Shown here: positions 9,117-23,605 of the stretch, in pieces
Layout of the letters: the number at the start of each line of letters is the position of its first letter
How positions within the stretch are numbered: the stretch's first letter is position 1
Origin: Bordetella parapertussis
GTDB taxonomy: Bacteria; Pseudomonadota; Gammaproteobacteria; Burkholderiales; Burkholderiaceae_B
Length of the DNA: 34,327 nucleotides
Direction of reading: 5' to 3'
Assembly (NCBI GenBank): GCA_943331855.1
Contig: CALQNE010000010.1
Coordinates: forward strand, 1 to 34,327
Position numbers and translations under genes: made by a program
The notes under the pieces: model-generated
The model's database searches: none
What the model was told of the DNA's origin: nothing
What the model saw: only the letters and a program-made list of their open reading frames with translations

Positions 9117-10004
9117 CTATTTTTTAGAGAGATTGGCCAAGACGATCCCCAGCACAATCAACACCAAACCGACCACATGATAAAGCTCAGGAAACTCGCC
9201 AAGCAATATAACGGCCATCAAGGCAGCAAAGATGGGCGTGAGATTCAAAAAGAACATTGGCAACTGTGAGCCCGTTCGCAACACCGCCTGCTGATAGCAT
9301 AAATAGGCTAGCAAGGCCGGTCCGAGTGCAACGTACAACACCATGCCATAATTCTTGGGAGACCACTCGATCGCAGCATAACCGCCCCATAACAATTCTG
9401 CCAGCACCATCGGCACCGCAAATAACAACCCCCAGAGCATCTGCATTGCCAATACGCTGTACCCCGACATCTCAGGCGGTCGCCCTCGCAACAACCAGGT
9501 ATACAGACTCCAAAGAGCGATCGCGAGCAGCATAAATAAATCGCCCGGCACAAACGCGATACGCGTGACATTGAGTAAGTCGCCCCGTAACAGCACCCAC
9601 GCCACACCTGCCAACGACACTACTGCACCTAAAGAGGCTGCGCGGGTAATCGAAGCCTGAAAAAATGAACGTCCGACCAAGAGCGTAAAGATTGGACCAG
9701 CCGCAGTAATCAGCGCAATATTGATCGGGCTAGACGTGGTCAGCGCCAAGTACTGCAAGGCGTTGTACGTTGTGGTGCTTAAAAATCCGGTCGCAGCCAA
9801 TACCACCCAAGCTTTGCGGGCCAAGGGCCAATCTTGCCTGAGGCGTTGCCAAACAAAGGGCAACAATACCAAAACAGCCACCACCCATCGCAAAAAATTT
9901 AAGGTAATGGGCGGAATCGCGCCAGCAGCCATCCGGCCAACAATCGCATTACTGGCCCACATTAAGGGCGGCACCACCAAAAACAACAGGGTTAAGGGAC
10001 GCAT
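9117..10004 (-). CDS. EamA/DMT-family transporter
   Basis: This 295-residue inner-membrane protein has about ten hydrophobic helices arranged as two EamA repeats (roughly residues 5-135 and 150-290). It carries the family features WASNAIVGRMAAGAIPPITLNFLRW near the N-terminus and FFLNLTPIFAALMAVILLGE in the second repeat. Members export amino acids, metabolites or drugs; the substrate here is unknown. It lies 80 bases after serS and 41 bases before the secreted unknown gene, all on the minus strand. The 80-base gap from serS shows no hairpin terminator, so read-through from serS is likely. Confidence 0.88.
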   Translation of the reverse strand: MRPLTLLFLVVPPLMWASNAIVGRMAAGAIPPITLNFLRWVVAVLVLLPFVWQRLRQDWPLARKAWVVLAATGFLSTTTYNALQYLALTTSSPINIALITAAGPIFTLLVGRSFFQASITRAASLGAVVSLAGVAWVLLRGDLLNVTRIAFVPGDLFMLLAIALWSLYTWLLRGRPPEMSGYSVLAMQMLWGLLFAVPMVLAELLWGGYAAIEWSPKNYGMVLYVALGPALLAYLCYQQAVLRTGSQLPMFFLNLTPIFAALMAVILLGEFPELYHVVGLVLIVLGIVLANLSKK

Positions 10005-10084
10005 TGAAACCGATCACTTTCAGGGGTTAAGCCGCCCGACCGCACGCGACGCAAAAAATAAAGCAATCAAGTCAATCGCTAGTT

Positions 10085-11440
<1,356 letters not shown>

Positions 11441-11448
11441 TCAAAGGA

Positions 11449-11550
11449 CTAGTGAAGTAGATATTGTAAACGCCGCAGCAACCACGCCACGATGCCAAGC
11501 GCCCCGACACTTAGCACCCAAATCAGCACGAGCCAGCCCCAACGTTTCAT
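11449..11550 (-). CDS. DUF2474 small single-helix membrane protein, cytochrome bd-associated
   Basis: This 33-residue protein begins MKRWGWLVLIWVLSVGA and ends LRRLQYLLH: a basic N-terminus, one transmembrane helix, and a basic tail. It resembles the DUF2474 family, small proteins found after cyanide-insensitive cytochrome bd genes. By analogy with CydX of E. coli it may be an accessory subunit of the oxidase; that is inference. The longer in-frame reading to 11676 would overlap cioB, and its extra 42 residues look like shadow translation, so I use the internal ATG. It lies 70 bases after cioB and 20 bases before serS. Confidence 0.72.
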   Translation of the reverse strand: MKRWGWLVLIWVLSVGALGIVAWLLRRLQYLLH

Positions 11551-11620
11551 CGCTTTCTTTATAAAACCTAGCAGTTTGAGAGGCAAGAGGGGGTAAGAAT
11601 CATCAGCATGCAGGCCCTCC

Positions 11621-12628
11621 TCAGGCGTGATAGTGATGCGTAGGGCCCACCTTGCCTCGAAAAACCCAATAGGCATAGGCGGTATACGCCAGAATCATCG
11701 GTAACAGCACGACGGCCCCCACCAACAAAAACCTCAGGCTCTTGTCGGGTGCCGCCGCCTGCCAAAGTGTGACGGCTGAGGGCACGATATACGGAAAAAA
11801 ACTGATCAACAGCCCCACATACGACAAAACAAATAAGCCTTGCACAGACAAAAAGGCCATTAAAGGTTTTTCTTGAGACAAACCTTTGAAAAAGAGCAAT
11901 GCGCACACCAACACCAAAATCGGCACCGGCACCACAAGTGCCATCTCAGGCCAGGCGAACCACTTACGCATAAAGTGTTCGTGTAAAAACGGCGTCCAGA
12001 TACTCACCACCACGATCAATACAAACAGCGCCATCCCCAACACACGCGCAGCACGCGATGCCTGCCGAGCGACATGGCCTTCAGTTTTTAGCATCAGCCA
12101 AGTGGCCCCAAGCAGAGCGTAGCCCACGACCAAGGCCAAACCTGTCAACAAACTAAAGGGCGACAGCCAATCCCACCAGCCACCGGAGTAGGCACGTCCG
12201 ACCACCGATATGCCCTGAACGAGCGCCCCCATCGCAACCCCTTGCGCAAACGCCGCAACGATTGAACCGCCTGCAAAAGCAAGATCCCAAAACCATTGGT
12301 GATTGCGACTTTTAAAGCGAAACTCGAAGGCCACCCCCCTGAACACCAAGGCCAACAGCATCGCAATAAACGGGGCGTACAAGGCCGGCATAATGATTGA
12401 ATACGCGAGCGGAAATACCGCGAATAAGCCACCTCCGCCTAGTACTAGCCAAGTCTCGTTACCATCCCATACCGGGACGACAGAGTTCATCATTTGATCA
12501 CGATGGTCTTGGCCTTTCACCCATGGAAACAAGATTCCGACGCCGAGATCAAAACCATCAAGCACGATGTAAGCCAAGACCGCGAAAGCAATCAGGCCGG
12601 CCCAAATCAAGGCATAGTCGATGGTCAT
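11621..12628 (-). CDS. cioB: Cytochrome bd-type quinol oxidase subunit II (cyanide-insensitive type)
   Basis: Subunit II of the bd oxidase, 335 residues, a multi-helix inner-membrane protein. It begins with the family pattern DYALIWAGLIAFAVLAYIVLDGFDLGVGIL and contains VWDGNETWLVLGGGGLFAVFPLAY, both diagnostic of CydB. The length matches CioB (about 335) rather than E. coli CydB (379). With subunit I it oxidises ubiquinol and reduces oxygen to water without pumping protons. Its ATG overlaps the cioA stop by four bases (ATGA), so the two are co-translated. The DUF2474 gene follows. Confidence 0.93.
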   Translation of the reverse strand: MTIDYALIWAGLIAFAVLAYIVLDGFDLGVGILFPWVKGQDHRDQMMNSVVPVWDGNETWLVLGGGGLFAVFPLAYSIIMPALYAPFIAMLLALVFRGVAFEFRFKSRNHQWFWDLAFAGGSIVAAFAQGVAMGALVQGISVVGRAYSGGWWDWLSPFSLLTGLALVVGYALLGATWLMLKTEGHVARQASRAARVLGMALFVLIVVVSIWTPFLHEHFMRKWFAWPEMALVVPVPILVLVCALLFFKGLSQEKPLMAFLSVQGLFVLSYVGLLISFFPYIVPSAVTLWQAAAPDKSLRFLLVGAVVLLPMILAYTAYAYWVFRGKVGPTHHYHA

Positions 12629-14094
12629 GACTGCCCCTCCAATGTCTCGGCAACCGGCGCACCCTTCAGCGCCGCGGGAGACACAATTCCGCCTGCGCGC
12701 ACAGGTTCGTTCAAAGGCAACAGGCTATGGCTGGTGTCGGGCGCCTGACGCATCAAGCGCAACATGTACACCACGCCCGCACCGAAGAGTGCGAAATACA
12801 CGACAACAAAAGCGATCAGCGAACTGGCCACAGCTGCCGCATGGATCGGAGAAGCCGAGTCAGCTGTGCGTAACAGGTTATAGACCGTATACGGTTGGCG
12901 CCCGACCTCGGTGACTACCCAACCTGCCAACACTGCCACGAAACCAGAGGGTCCCATCCAAAGCGCCGCCCGGTGCATCCATACATTGTCAAAGAGCTTG
13001 CCCTGATGCCTTAGCCACAGGCTCCAGAGCCCCAGACCGAGCATCAACATGCCGATCCCCACCATCACGCGAAACGCATAAAACACGATGCCCATTGGGG
13101 GGCGCTCAGAGGGTGGCCATTCTTTCATGCCCTGTATCACGCCGTCTAAGGTATGGGTCAAAATCAAACTACCCAGGTAGGGGATTTCAACGACATAATC
13201 CATGCGCTCTTCTTTGCTGTTGGGGATGCCAAACAAAATCAGCGGCGCACGGGCCTGAGTTTCGTAGTGCCCCTCGATAGCAGCGATCTTGCGCGGTTGG
13301 TGCTCGACAGTATTGAGCCCGTGCTGATCGCCAGCCAAAATTTGTAGCGGGGCGACGCAAGCCGCCATCCACATCGCCATCGAAAACATCGTACGCACGG
13401 CCAACTGTGAGGCTAGGCGCTCGGGCGTGGCAAGTGCGACTTTTTGCAAGCGCATTTTCAACAAGTGAAACGCTGCCACCCCGCCGACCACAAAAGCGGT
13501 CGTCAAGTACGCCGCCAGGACGGTATGCACTAAGCGATAAGGAAAAGAAGGATTAAAAATCACCTCAAGCCAGCTCTCGACTACAAACTGCCCGTCTGCA
13601 TTTTGACTAAAGCCCGCAGGGGTGTGCATCCAACTATTGACCGACAAAATCCAAAACGCCGACATAAAGGTGCCAAGCGCCACCATCGCTGTGGCAAAAC
13701 AATGCAGACGTGGACCAACGCGCTCGCGCCCAAACAACATGACACCTAAGAAGCCTGCCTCCAGAAAAAACGCCGTCATCACCTCGTAACCCATCAACGG
13801 GCCAAGGACCGGGCCGGTTTTGTCTGCGAAGACACTCCAGTTGGTCCCGAACTCGTAGCTCATCACCAGGCCCGACACCACCCCCATACCCAAGGCCAAT
13901 GCGAAGATTTTTTTCCAGTAATTAAATAAAGCCAAATAAACCGCACGGCCTGTTGCTAAGTGCAAACCGTTGAGCACCGCGAGGTAACTTGCCAAACCAA
14001 TGGAGAAGGCCGGAAAAATAATATGAAAACTGACGGTAAACGCGAATTGGATTCGTGCCAGTGTGAGTGCATCTAGCCAGTCCATCAAACTCAT
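12625..14094 (-). CDS. cioA: Cytochrome bd-type quinol oxidase subunit I (cyanide-insensitive type, short Q-loop)
   Basis: Subunit I carries haems b558, b595 and d and the quinol site. The 489-residue protein starts ARIQFAFTVSFHIIFPAFSIGLA, where the His near residue 24 fits the haem ligand equivalent to E. coli His19. It also has the conserved GWVVTEVGRQPYTVY near 390-405. Its length and short quinol loop are those of CioA rather than E. coli CydA (522). The ATG at 14094 overlaps the rarA stop (4 bases). A second ATG at 14085 has a better-spaced GGATGAG upstream and may be the true start. No separate promoter is evident, so expression probably follows rarA and the ftsK operon. Confidence 0.93.
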   Translation of the reverse strand: MSLMDWLDALTLARIQFAFTVSFHIIFPAFSIGLASYLAVLNGLHLATGRAVYLALFNYWKKIFALALGMGVVSGLVMSYEFGTNWSVFADKTGPVLGPLMGYEVMTAFFLEAGFLGVMLFGRERVGPRLHCFATAMVALGTFMSAFWILSVNSWMHTPAGFSQNADGQFVVESWLEVIFNPSFPYRLVHTVLAAYLTTAFVVGGVAAFHLLKMRLQKVALATPERLASQLAVRTMFSMAMWMAACVAPLQILAGDQHGLNTVEHQPRKIAAIEGHYETQARAPLILFGIPNSKEERMDYVVEIPYLGSLILTHTLDGVIQGMKEWPPSERPPMGIVFYAFRVMVGIGMLMLGLGLWSLWLRHQGKLFDNVWMHRAALWMGPSGFVAVLAGWVVTEVGRQPYTVYNLLRTADSASPIHAAAVASSLIAFVVVYFALFGAGVVYMLRLMRQAPDTSHSLLPLNEPVRAGGIVSPAALKGAPVAETLEGQS

Positions 14095-15404
14095 CCTTTA
14101 CTTTTTTTTGCTTGCTGATCAAGCTCGCGCAAGTGCGCCATTTTTTCAGCAATCTTTGTTTCGAGCCCACGCCCAACCGGCTGATACCAACCGGGCTCTT
14201 GCATATCATCAGGCAAATAGGTTTCGCCGGCGGCATAGGCCTCAGGTTCGTCGTGAGCGTAGCGGTAGGCATGGCCGTAACCCAGTTCTTTCATGAGTTT
14301 TGTGGGGGCATTACGCAAGTGCACCGGCACCGGACGCGATTGACCTTGCTTCACAAACGCCATCGCTTGGTTGTAGGCGTTATAACCCGCATTACTTTTT
14401 GCCGCTACTGCTAAGTAAATAGTAGCTTGCGCTAACGCTAACTCACCTTCTGGCGACCCAAGGCGCTCGTACGTTTGTGCCGCATCATTCGCAATTTGCA
14501 TGGCGCGCGGATCGGCCAAACCGATATCTTCCCAGGCCATGCGCACGATTCGGCGTGCCAAATACTTTGGATCGGCACCCCCATCCAGCATCCGGGTCAA
14601 CCAATACAACGCCGCATCGGGGTTCGAGCCACGTACCGATTTATGGAGCGCTGAAATCTGATCATAAAAATTATCGCCCCCTTTATCAAAGCGCCGCGCG
14701 TTCATACTGAGTGCATTTTCAACCAACGCAGTATCTACATGCGCCGACCCAGCGTTTTGTGCAGCGGTGCTCGCTTGCTCGAGCAAATTTAAAAATCGTC
14801 TTGCATCGCCGTCGGCGTAGCCGATCAAGGTATCGAGCGCGGCGTCTTCAAAGCTCAGGGTGTTTAATACCGTCAACTGCGCGCGCGCCAGCAAGGCCCG
14901 AAGTTCGGTTTCGTCGAGAGACTCAAGCACATAGACCTGCGCGCGCGAGAGTAGTGCCGAGTTCACTTCAAACGATGGGTTTTCAGTCGTCGCACCGATA
15001 AAGGTCACCAGGCCTGACTCAACGAAGGGTAATAACGCGTCTTGCTGCGCTTTATTAAATCGATGGATTTCATCAACAAACAAAAGCGTGCGCTGTTGAT
15101 GTTGATCCAAGGTGTGTTGGGCGGCTTCCATGGCTGCACGAATCTCTTTTACACCCGCAAATACGGCAGAGATCGCGATAAATGCGCAATCAAAAGCGTT
15201 TGCCGTCAGGCGAGCGAGCGTGGTCTTGCCAACACCCGGCGGACCCCACAAGATCATTGAATGCGGACGCCCAGATTCAAAGGCAACGCGCAAAGGCTTA
15301 CCCGGGCCCAGCAAGTGTCGCTGCCCAACGACCTCGTCAATTGTGCTTGGACGTAAAGCTTCGGCAAGCGGTGGAACTGGCGAGGTCTTAAATAAATCAG
15401 TCAT
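14091..15404 (-). CDS. rarA: Replication-associated recombination protein A (AAA+ ATPase)
   Basis: RarA (MgsA) is a clamp-loader-like AAA+ ATPase that acts at stalled replication forks. The protein has 437 residues, with Walker A GPPGVGKT at 54-61, Walker [11 protein letters not shown] at about 106-115, sensor [18 protein letters not shown], and the C-terminal tetramerisation region including [22 protein letters not shown] and [16 protein letters not shown]. Length and motifs are normal. It follows lolA by nine bases and its stop overlaps cioA, so a replication gene and a respiratory oxidase are translationally linked here. Confidence 0.96.
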   Translation of the reverse strand: MTDLFKTSPVPPLAEALRPSTIDEVVGQRHLLGPGKPLRVAFESGRPHSMILWGPPGVGKTTLARLTANAFDCAFIAISAVFAGVKEIRAAMEAAQHTLDQHQQRTLLFVDEIHRFNKAQQDALLPFVESGLVTFIGATTENPSFEVNSALLSRAQVYVLESLDETELRALLARAQLTVLNTLSFEDAALDTLIGYADGDARRFLNLLEQASTAAQNAGSAHVDTALVENALSMNARRFDKGGDNFYDQISALHKSVRGSNPDAALYWLTRMLDGGADPKYLARRIVRMAWEDIGLADPRAMQIANDAAQTYERLGSPEGELALAQATIYLAVAAKSNAGYNAYNQAMAFVKQGQSRPVPVHLRNAPTKLMKELGYGHAYRYAHDEPEAYAAGETYLPDDMQEPGWYQPVGRGLETKIAEKMAHLRELDQQAKKSKG

Positions 15405-15413
15405 TGAACAGGT

Positions 15414-16055
15414 TCATTTCATACGGACCACATCTGCGCCTGGTGGAGGCACGAATTTAAACGTATCCGCAGCCAAGGCCGAATGACGCTCGAGACGTGA
15501 CAGCTCGATGTGCGTACTTTGTCCAAACGCATCGAGCAAAACGATACGCGCAGGTAACCCCTGGGCAAAGCCAAGGTCTACATGCACAAAGCCCGCCTCA
15601 CCATTACGAGGTTTGGCCCGCAACCACGACATACCCCCTTCATCTGGCAAAGCGGTGACAGTGAAAGATTGCTCGAGTGACTCAGAACCAAACAGGATGG
15701 CGGCAGGTGAGGCACCAATTGCTCGGTCAACTTGACGCACCGTCACTTGATTCAGATCAGGATCAAATTGAAATAACTCAGCCCCGTCAGAGATGATTTG
15801 TTGCGCATAGGGTTTGCGCACATCCCACTTGAATCGCCCCGGCCGTTGAAAGGCAAACTGCCCGCTTTGTGCAGGTTTGGTCTGACCTTGCGCACCCACC
15901 GTATATTGAGAAAACTGACCGCTCGCCGATTGAACCTGAGACACAAAACTTTGCAATTGTTCTTGTGCCGACGCTGCCAAGGCGTGATTAAACACCAAGC
16001 ATAAACTGCAAAGCACCGCACTGAACAAACTTCGTTGCCACACGGTGCAAAGCAT
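15414..16055 (-). CDS. lolA: Outer-membrane lipoprotein carrier protein
   Basis: LolA is the periplasmic carrier that takes lipoproteins from the LolCDE transporter to LolB at the outer membrane. The protein has 213 residues with a signal peptide (about 1-27, ending HALA) and the mature motif [21 protein letters not shown]. The family core follows: [38 protein letters not shown] without the breaks shown here is continuous at about 67-105. It lies five bases after ftsK and nine before rarA, the conserved order in many proteobacteria. Confident. Confidence 0.94.
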   Translation of the reverse strand: MLCTVWQRSLFSAVLCSLCLVFNHALAASAQEQLQSFVSQVQSASGQFSQYTVGAQGQTKPAQSGQFAFQRPGRFKWDVRKPYAQQIISDGAELFQFDPDLNQVTVRQVDRAIGASPAAILFGSESLEQSFTVTALPDEGGMSWLRAKPRNGEAGFVHVDLGFAQGLPARIVLLDAFGQSTHIELSRLERHSALAADTFKFVPPPGADVVRMK

Positions 16056-16060
16056 CTTCG

Positions 16061-20076
<4,016 letters not shown>

Positions 20077-20094
<18 letters not shown>

Positions 20095-22140
20095 ATCATC
20101 GACCAACGCATCAGTCACCGGGTTTTTTTGCTTGGTCAGTAATGACACCACGACAATGACGACAAAGGCTGCCGGCGCCCCAAAGACGCCCGAGGCAATA
20201 GGCTGAATATCCCACCACAGTTCGACGGGTTCGCTCGTCGAAATCCCAAGCACCCAATGGCGCAACCAAGGCTGGGCTTGCACCATGTACACAATGGTAA
20301 TCACCAAGCCTGTCAACATGCCGCAGCACGCACCCCATTTATTCGCACCCTTCCAGAACACACCCATCACCAGTACCGGGAAAAAAGTCGATGCAGCAAA
20401 AGAAAAAGCCGCGCCTACTAAAAATAAAATGTCTGCTGGAGTTTTTGTAGCGGCCCACGCAGCCACAAACGCGACCAGCAACAATAATATTTTGGACAAC
20501 AGCACACGCCTGCCTGGCCCCATCTTAGGCGACATGACCCTAAAAAGGGTGTCATGCGACAGCGCACTGGATAAGGTCAGCAACAAACCGTCCGCCGTCG
20601 ACAAGGCTGCCGCTAGGGCGCCTGCGGCGACTAAACCCGACACCACATAGGGCAGCCCACCAATTTCAGGGCCTGCCAAGACAACAACGTCTGCCCCCAT
20701 CTGAATTTCAGCCAACTGCACAATACCGTCTTGGTTTAAATCCAGAATACTCAGTAACGACCGATCAACCGCCGACCAAGCGTGCACCCAGCTCGGCAGT
20801 TCTGCAAAACGGGTCCCCACAAGATTGGAGTAGATCTCAAACTTAACCAAGATCGCCAGGGCCGGCGCCATGAGATAGAGCAATAGAATAAAGAACAGAG
20901 ACCAAAAGACGGACTTGCGTGCGGCGTCAACCGACGGTGTGGTGTACGAGCGCATCAAAATATGCGGCAGACCTGCTGTCCCCATCATCAGGCACAAGAC
21001 AATGGCCAAAAAATTATGCCTCACCGCATCGGGTGCCTCATACGCGCGGCTTGCAAAAGGTTCAGCGTGCGGCTGAGGCGCCGTAGCACGCATCGCATAA
21101 TCATCCCGAGCCTTAGACCAGGCCATTTGGGCTTGTTCAACGGATGCCGGATACGAAGCCAATTCGCGTTCAAGCAAACGCACATCGCCCATCGGTGCGT
21201 CATTGGCGCGTGCACGCAACAACTTCAAGCGAAGACTTTGCTTTTCAGTTTCATAGGTTGCTGGCAAACCAGATACTCGCACTTGCATCATATCGGCGCG
21301 AGCTTGCCATAGCGCTCTGACAGACAACTCGCTTTCATCGTTACTCAGTTCGCGCTCGCGCTCAGTCACTTGTTGCATGACGGCGCTTGCGGCCAACTGA
21401 GGCACCGGTTCGCCTGTCTGTTTTACGGCAAGCCAAATGACAGGTACCAGATAAGCGATCAGCAAAATAATGTACTGCCCGACCTGGGTCCAGGTCACGG
21501 CCCGCATACCACCCAAAAAAGAACAAACCAGCACGCCGCCGAGTGCGATAAAAATTCCCAGCTCAAACGAAATCCCGGTCATACGCGTTGTGATAATCCC
21601 AACGCCGTAAATTTGCGCCACGAGGTAGGTAAACGAAACCAGTACCGCGCAGACCACACCCAACATCCTGGGCCAATGACCGCCAAAGCGCGCCCCTAAG
21701 AAATCAGGGATCGTGTAGCGCCCGAATTTGCGCAGATATGGAGCCAAAAAAAGTGCGACTAGTACATAACCACCGGTCCAGCCCAAAATGTAAGCAAGTC
21801 CGTTATAGCCCGTCAGATAAAGCGTACCAGCCACGCCGATAAAAGAGGCAACCGACATCCAATCCGCGGCGGTCGCCATGCCGTTATAAATAGCGGGCAC
21901 TTTACGTCCTGCAACATAATATTCAACAGGATCTGAGGTGCGGCACATGATGCCAATCGCAGCATAAAGCGCAACGGTCACCAGCAAAAAGGCATAACCA
22001 ATCCACTGCCGGGCAAGCCCCATGATTTCCAGCAAGGCCAACAGCAAAACTAAAAGGGAAAAGCCGAACGCATAGGCTGCATAGCCACGAAACAATTGCG
22101 CACTAAAGGCCTTTTGCGAGAGCGGATCTTGTTGCGACAC
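20077..22140 (-). CDS. Sodium:solute symporter family protein (acetate-symporter-like, VC_2705 type)
   Basis: This 687-residue inner-membrane transporter is longer than typical SSS proteins. It has the early segment VEYYVAGRKVPAIYNGMATAADWMSVASF split across residues 72-100, GYNGLAYILGWTGGYVL, and later GLVAAGALAAALSTADGLLLTLSSAL, all family features. A soluble, helical, charged insert of about 130 residues (245-375) interrupts the membrane helices. Residues 467-478 form an EF-hand-like loop, DLNQDGIVQLAE. The likely substrate is a small carboxylate such as acetate, by family only. The start is GTG at 22140, directly next to the stop of the DUF4212 gene. The 3' end overlaps the convergent Smr gene by 18 bases. 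Confidence 0.88.
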
Positions 22141-22413
22141 TCAGTCGTCTTCTCGAGTCAGGCGCCGAGCTGTCCGATCACGGCGTGCCATATACCAGGC
22201 GTACACCCCAACGATCAATAAAAAGAACAAGGGCGCGCCAAAAGCCGCCATCCAGAATGCAAAGGGCCAACCGAAAATAAAATAATGACTTAATTCAACA
22301 GCGAAATAGGCCGGCACAAAGGTGACTAGCCACCATGCACAGAGCAAAGTCACAATCAACAGCACATTGTGGCGCCAGTAACGGGCTCGCGGAGTTGTTT
22401 GAATCGTTCGCAT
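22141..22413 (-). CDS. DUF4212 small membrane subunit of the sodium:solute symporter
   Basis: This 90-residue protein has two transmembrane helices (about 16-38 and 46-70) and a basic C-terminal tail (RRDRTARRLTREDD). The N-terminal pattern RYWRHNVLLIVTLLCAWWLVTFVPAYF is typical of DUF4212, which is found just upstream of SSS transporters of this type and is presumed to be a small partner subunit. The stop TGA abuts the GTG of the symporter with no gap, a strong sign of coupled translation. Confidence 0.88.
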   Translation of the reverse strand: MRTIQTTPRARYWRHNVLLIVTLLCAWWLVTFVPAYFAVELSHYFIFGWPFAFWMAAFGAPLFFLLIVGVYAWYMARRDRTARRLTREDD

Positions 22414-22702
22414 GATCGCCTAGAATAAACAATTTGCTGCTTATAAGCGACAACGGCCAACACCGAAGTGCTAGCCGCTGTGCGATTTGTTTTTATTAGA
22501 GTCGTGCTTATTTTTGTTATGTAGCCGATGCTGCCAGCTTGCTCATGCAGAGCTTTGTCTCCTCACCTGCATGGGAAAGATTCTGCACCAGCACGGGTGT
22601 CATGACATTAGGGTATGCCCTAGATGAGGGCGATTCTGATCAACTGTTTCACTATATGGACACCTTTACACATTCCTGTGCAACGTCCTTTTACGGAGCC
22701 TC
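22414..22702. other. Divergent intergenic region, DUF4212/symporter and DUF1841
   Basis: This 289-base gap between divergent genes should contain promoters for both. I see a 10-base palindrome GCTTATAAGC at 22439-22448 and a small inverted repeat TAGGG-N4-CCCTA near 22610-22624, but no convincing -35/-10 pair. An 80-codon plus-strand frame from 22539 runs into DUF1841 in another frame and looks non-coding. The ribosome site GGAG (22695-22698) precedes the DUF1841 ATG. Confidence 0.5.
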
Positions 22703-23131
22703 ATGTTTAATCCTTCACGCGATCAAGTACGAGAGTTTTTTATCAATACTTGGCGCAAACACCGCAGCCACGAACTATTGAGTCCGCTCGAAGCCATGGC
22801 CCTGGGCTGGATCGAACAACATCCTGAATATCACGAAACGATCGAAAGCCCTGAAGCCATGACGCGGGAGTTCAACGTAGAAGAAGGCCGCAGCAACCCC
22901 TTTTTACATCTGTCCATGCATCTTGCAATCGCAGAGCAGCTATCGATTGACCACCCGCGCGGCATCAAGCAAGCGTTCGACGCGATGGCCTCTGGCTCGA
23001 GCGGGCACGACGCCGCGCACGAAATCATGGAATGCCTTGGACAGGTTGTCTGGGAGTCACAGCGCCTGGGCACCCCTTTAGATAGTGATGCCTATATCGA
23101 CCTCATTCGGCGACGCGCCAGCCGAGACTAA
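22703..23131 (+). CDS. DUF1841 family protein
   Basis: This 142-residue soluble protein starts MFNPSRDQVREFF and contains HPEYHETIE, NPFLHLSMHLAIAEQLSIDHPRGI (in parts) and HDAAHEIMECLGQVVWESQR. The pattern is typical of DUF1841, a conserved betaproteobacterial and gammaproteobacterial family of unknown function. The many conserved His and Glu residues might bind a metal; this is inference. A good ribosome site (GGAG, 22695-22698) sets the start. The gene ends just before a strong bidirectional terminator. In related bacteria it often lies beside small cytochrome c genes, as here. Confidence 0.88.
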   Translation: MFNPSRDQVREFFINTWRKHRSHELLSPLEAMALGWIEQHPEYHETIESPEAMTREFNVEEGRSNPFLHLSMHLAIAEQLSIDHPRGIKQAFDAMASGSSGHDAAHEIMECLGQVVWESQRLGTPLDSDAYIDLIRRRASRD

Positions 23132-23175
23132 GTGCAGGCGAAGCAGGCGCTCACCCACCTTAAAGTGCTCAGCGT

Positions 23176-23204
23176 AAAAAAACCGCCCATCAGGCGGTTT
23201 TTTT
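23176..23204. terminator. Bidirectional rho-independent terminator
   Basis: A7-CCGCC-CATCA-GGCGG-T7: a perfect hairpin extended by A/T tracts, so it works on both strands. It ends DUF1841 on the plus strand and the two cytochrome c genes on the minus strand. Confidence 0.93.
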
Positions 23205-23230
23205 GTACGTGCTTACTTTTAGCCCGAGGC

Positions 23231-23593
23231 TTACTTGCGTACGGCAAGCGGCCCCGGTTGCGAAGCCAGCCATGCGGATACATTTTCGATGTCTTGCTTC
23301 GACAGTTGGACCGCAAACGCACCCATCACAGCATTTTTACGTACATTCGCTGAGGCAGGTGCGCCTGAAGCGCCACGCTGGTAAGCCTTCAAGGCGTGCG
23401 CCAAAAAGTCAGCATGCTGTCCAGCCAGAATCGGATATACGGGCAGAATGGGGGATTTAGCATCGGCGCCGTGACACGAGGCACAGTTGACTTTTTCCCA
23501 GACGGCTTTTCCGGCAGCCAAATCGGCGGCGTGTGTCACGCCAACCGTCATGAGTAATGCAGCGCCGCAGAGGGCAAGCTTCAGGTGTTTCAT
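23231..23593 (-). CDS. Small monohaem cytochrome c
   Basis: This 120-residue periplasmic protein has a signal peptide (MKHLKLALCGAALLMTVGVTHA), one haem-binding CASCH at residues 37-41, and a likely Met ligand in NAVMGAFAVQLS. LSKQDIENVSAWLASQ forms the C-terminal helix. This is a class I cytochrome, similar to one half of cytochrome c4. It probably shuttles electrons between the quinol-oxidising complexes and terminal oxidases. It follows a second cytochrome c gene by 12 bases, so the two are an operon. Confidence 0.88.
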   Translation of the reverse strand: MKHLKLALCGAALLMTVGVTHAADLAAGKAVWEKVNCASCHGADAKSPILPVYPILAGQHADFLAHALKAYQRGASGAPASANVRKNAVMGAFAVQLSKQDIENVSAWLASQPGPLAVRK

Positions 23594-23605
23594 CGTGGCC
23601 CCCGA

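Noticed and set aside
14091..14094. Possible frameshift at the rarA-cioA junction
   Set aside because: Both proteins are full length; the four shared bases are a normal ATGA overlap.
22572..22587. GG-N10-GC pattern resembling a sigma-54 promoter before DUF1841
   Set aside because: Only the invariant dinucleotides and a CTGCA fit; no enhancer-binding site or sigma-54 context is visible.
22539..22781. 80-codon plus-strand frame
   Set aside because: It runs into DUF1841 in a different frame, has no recognisable domain and no ribosome site.
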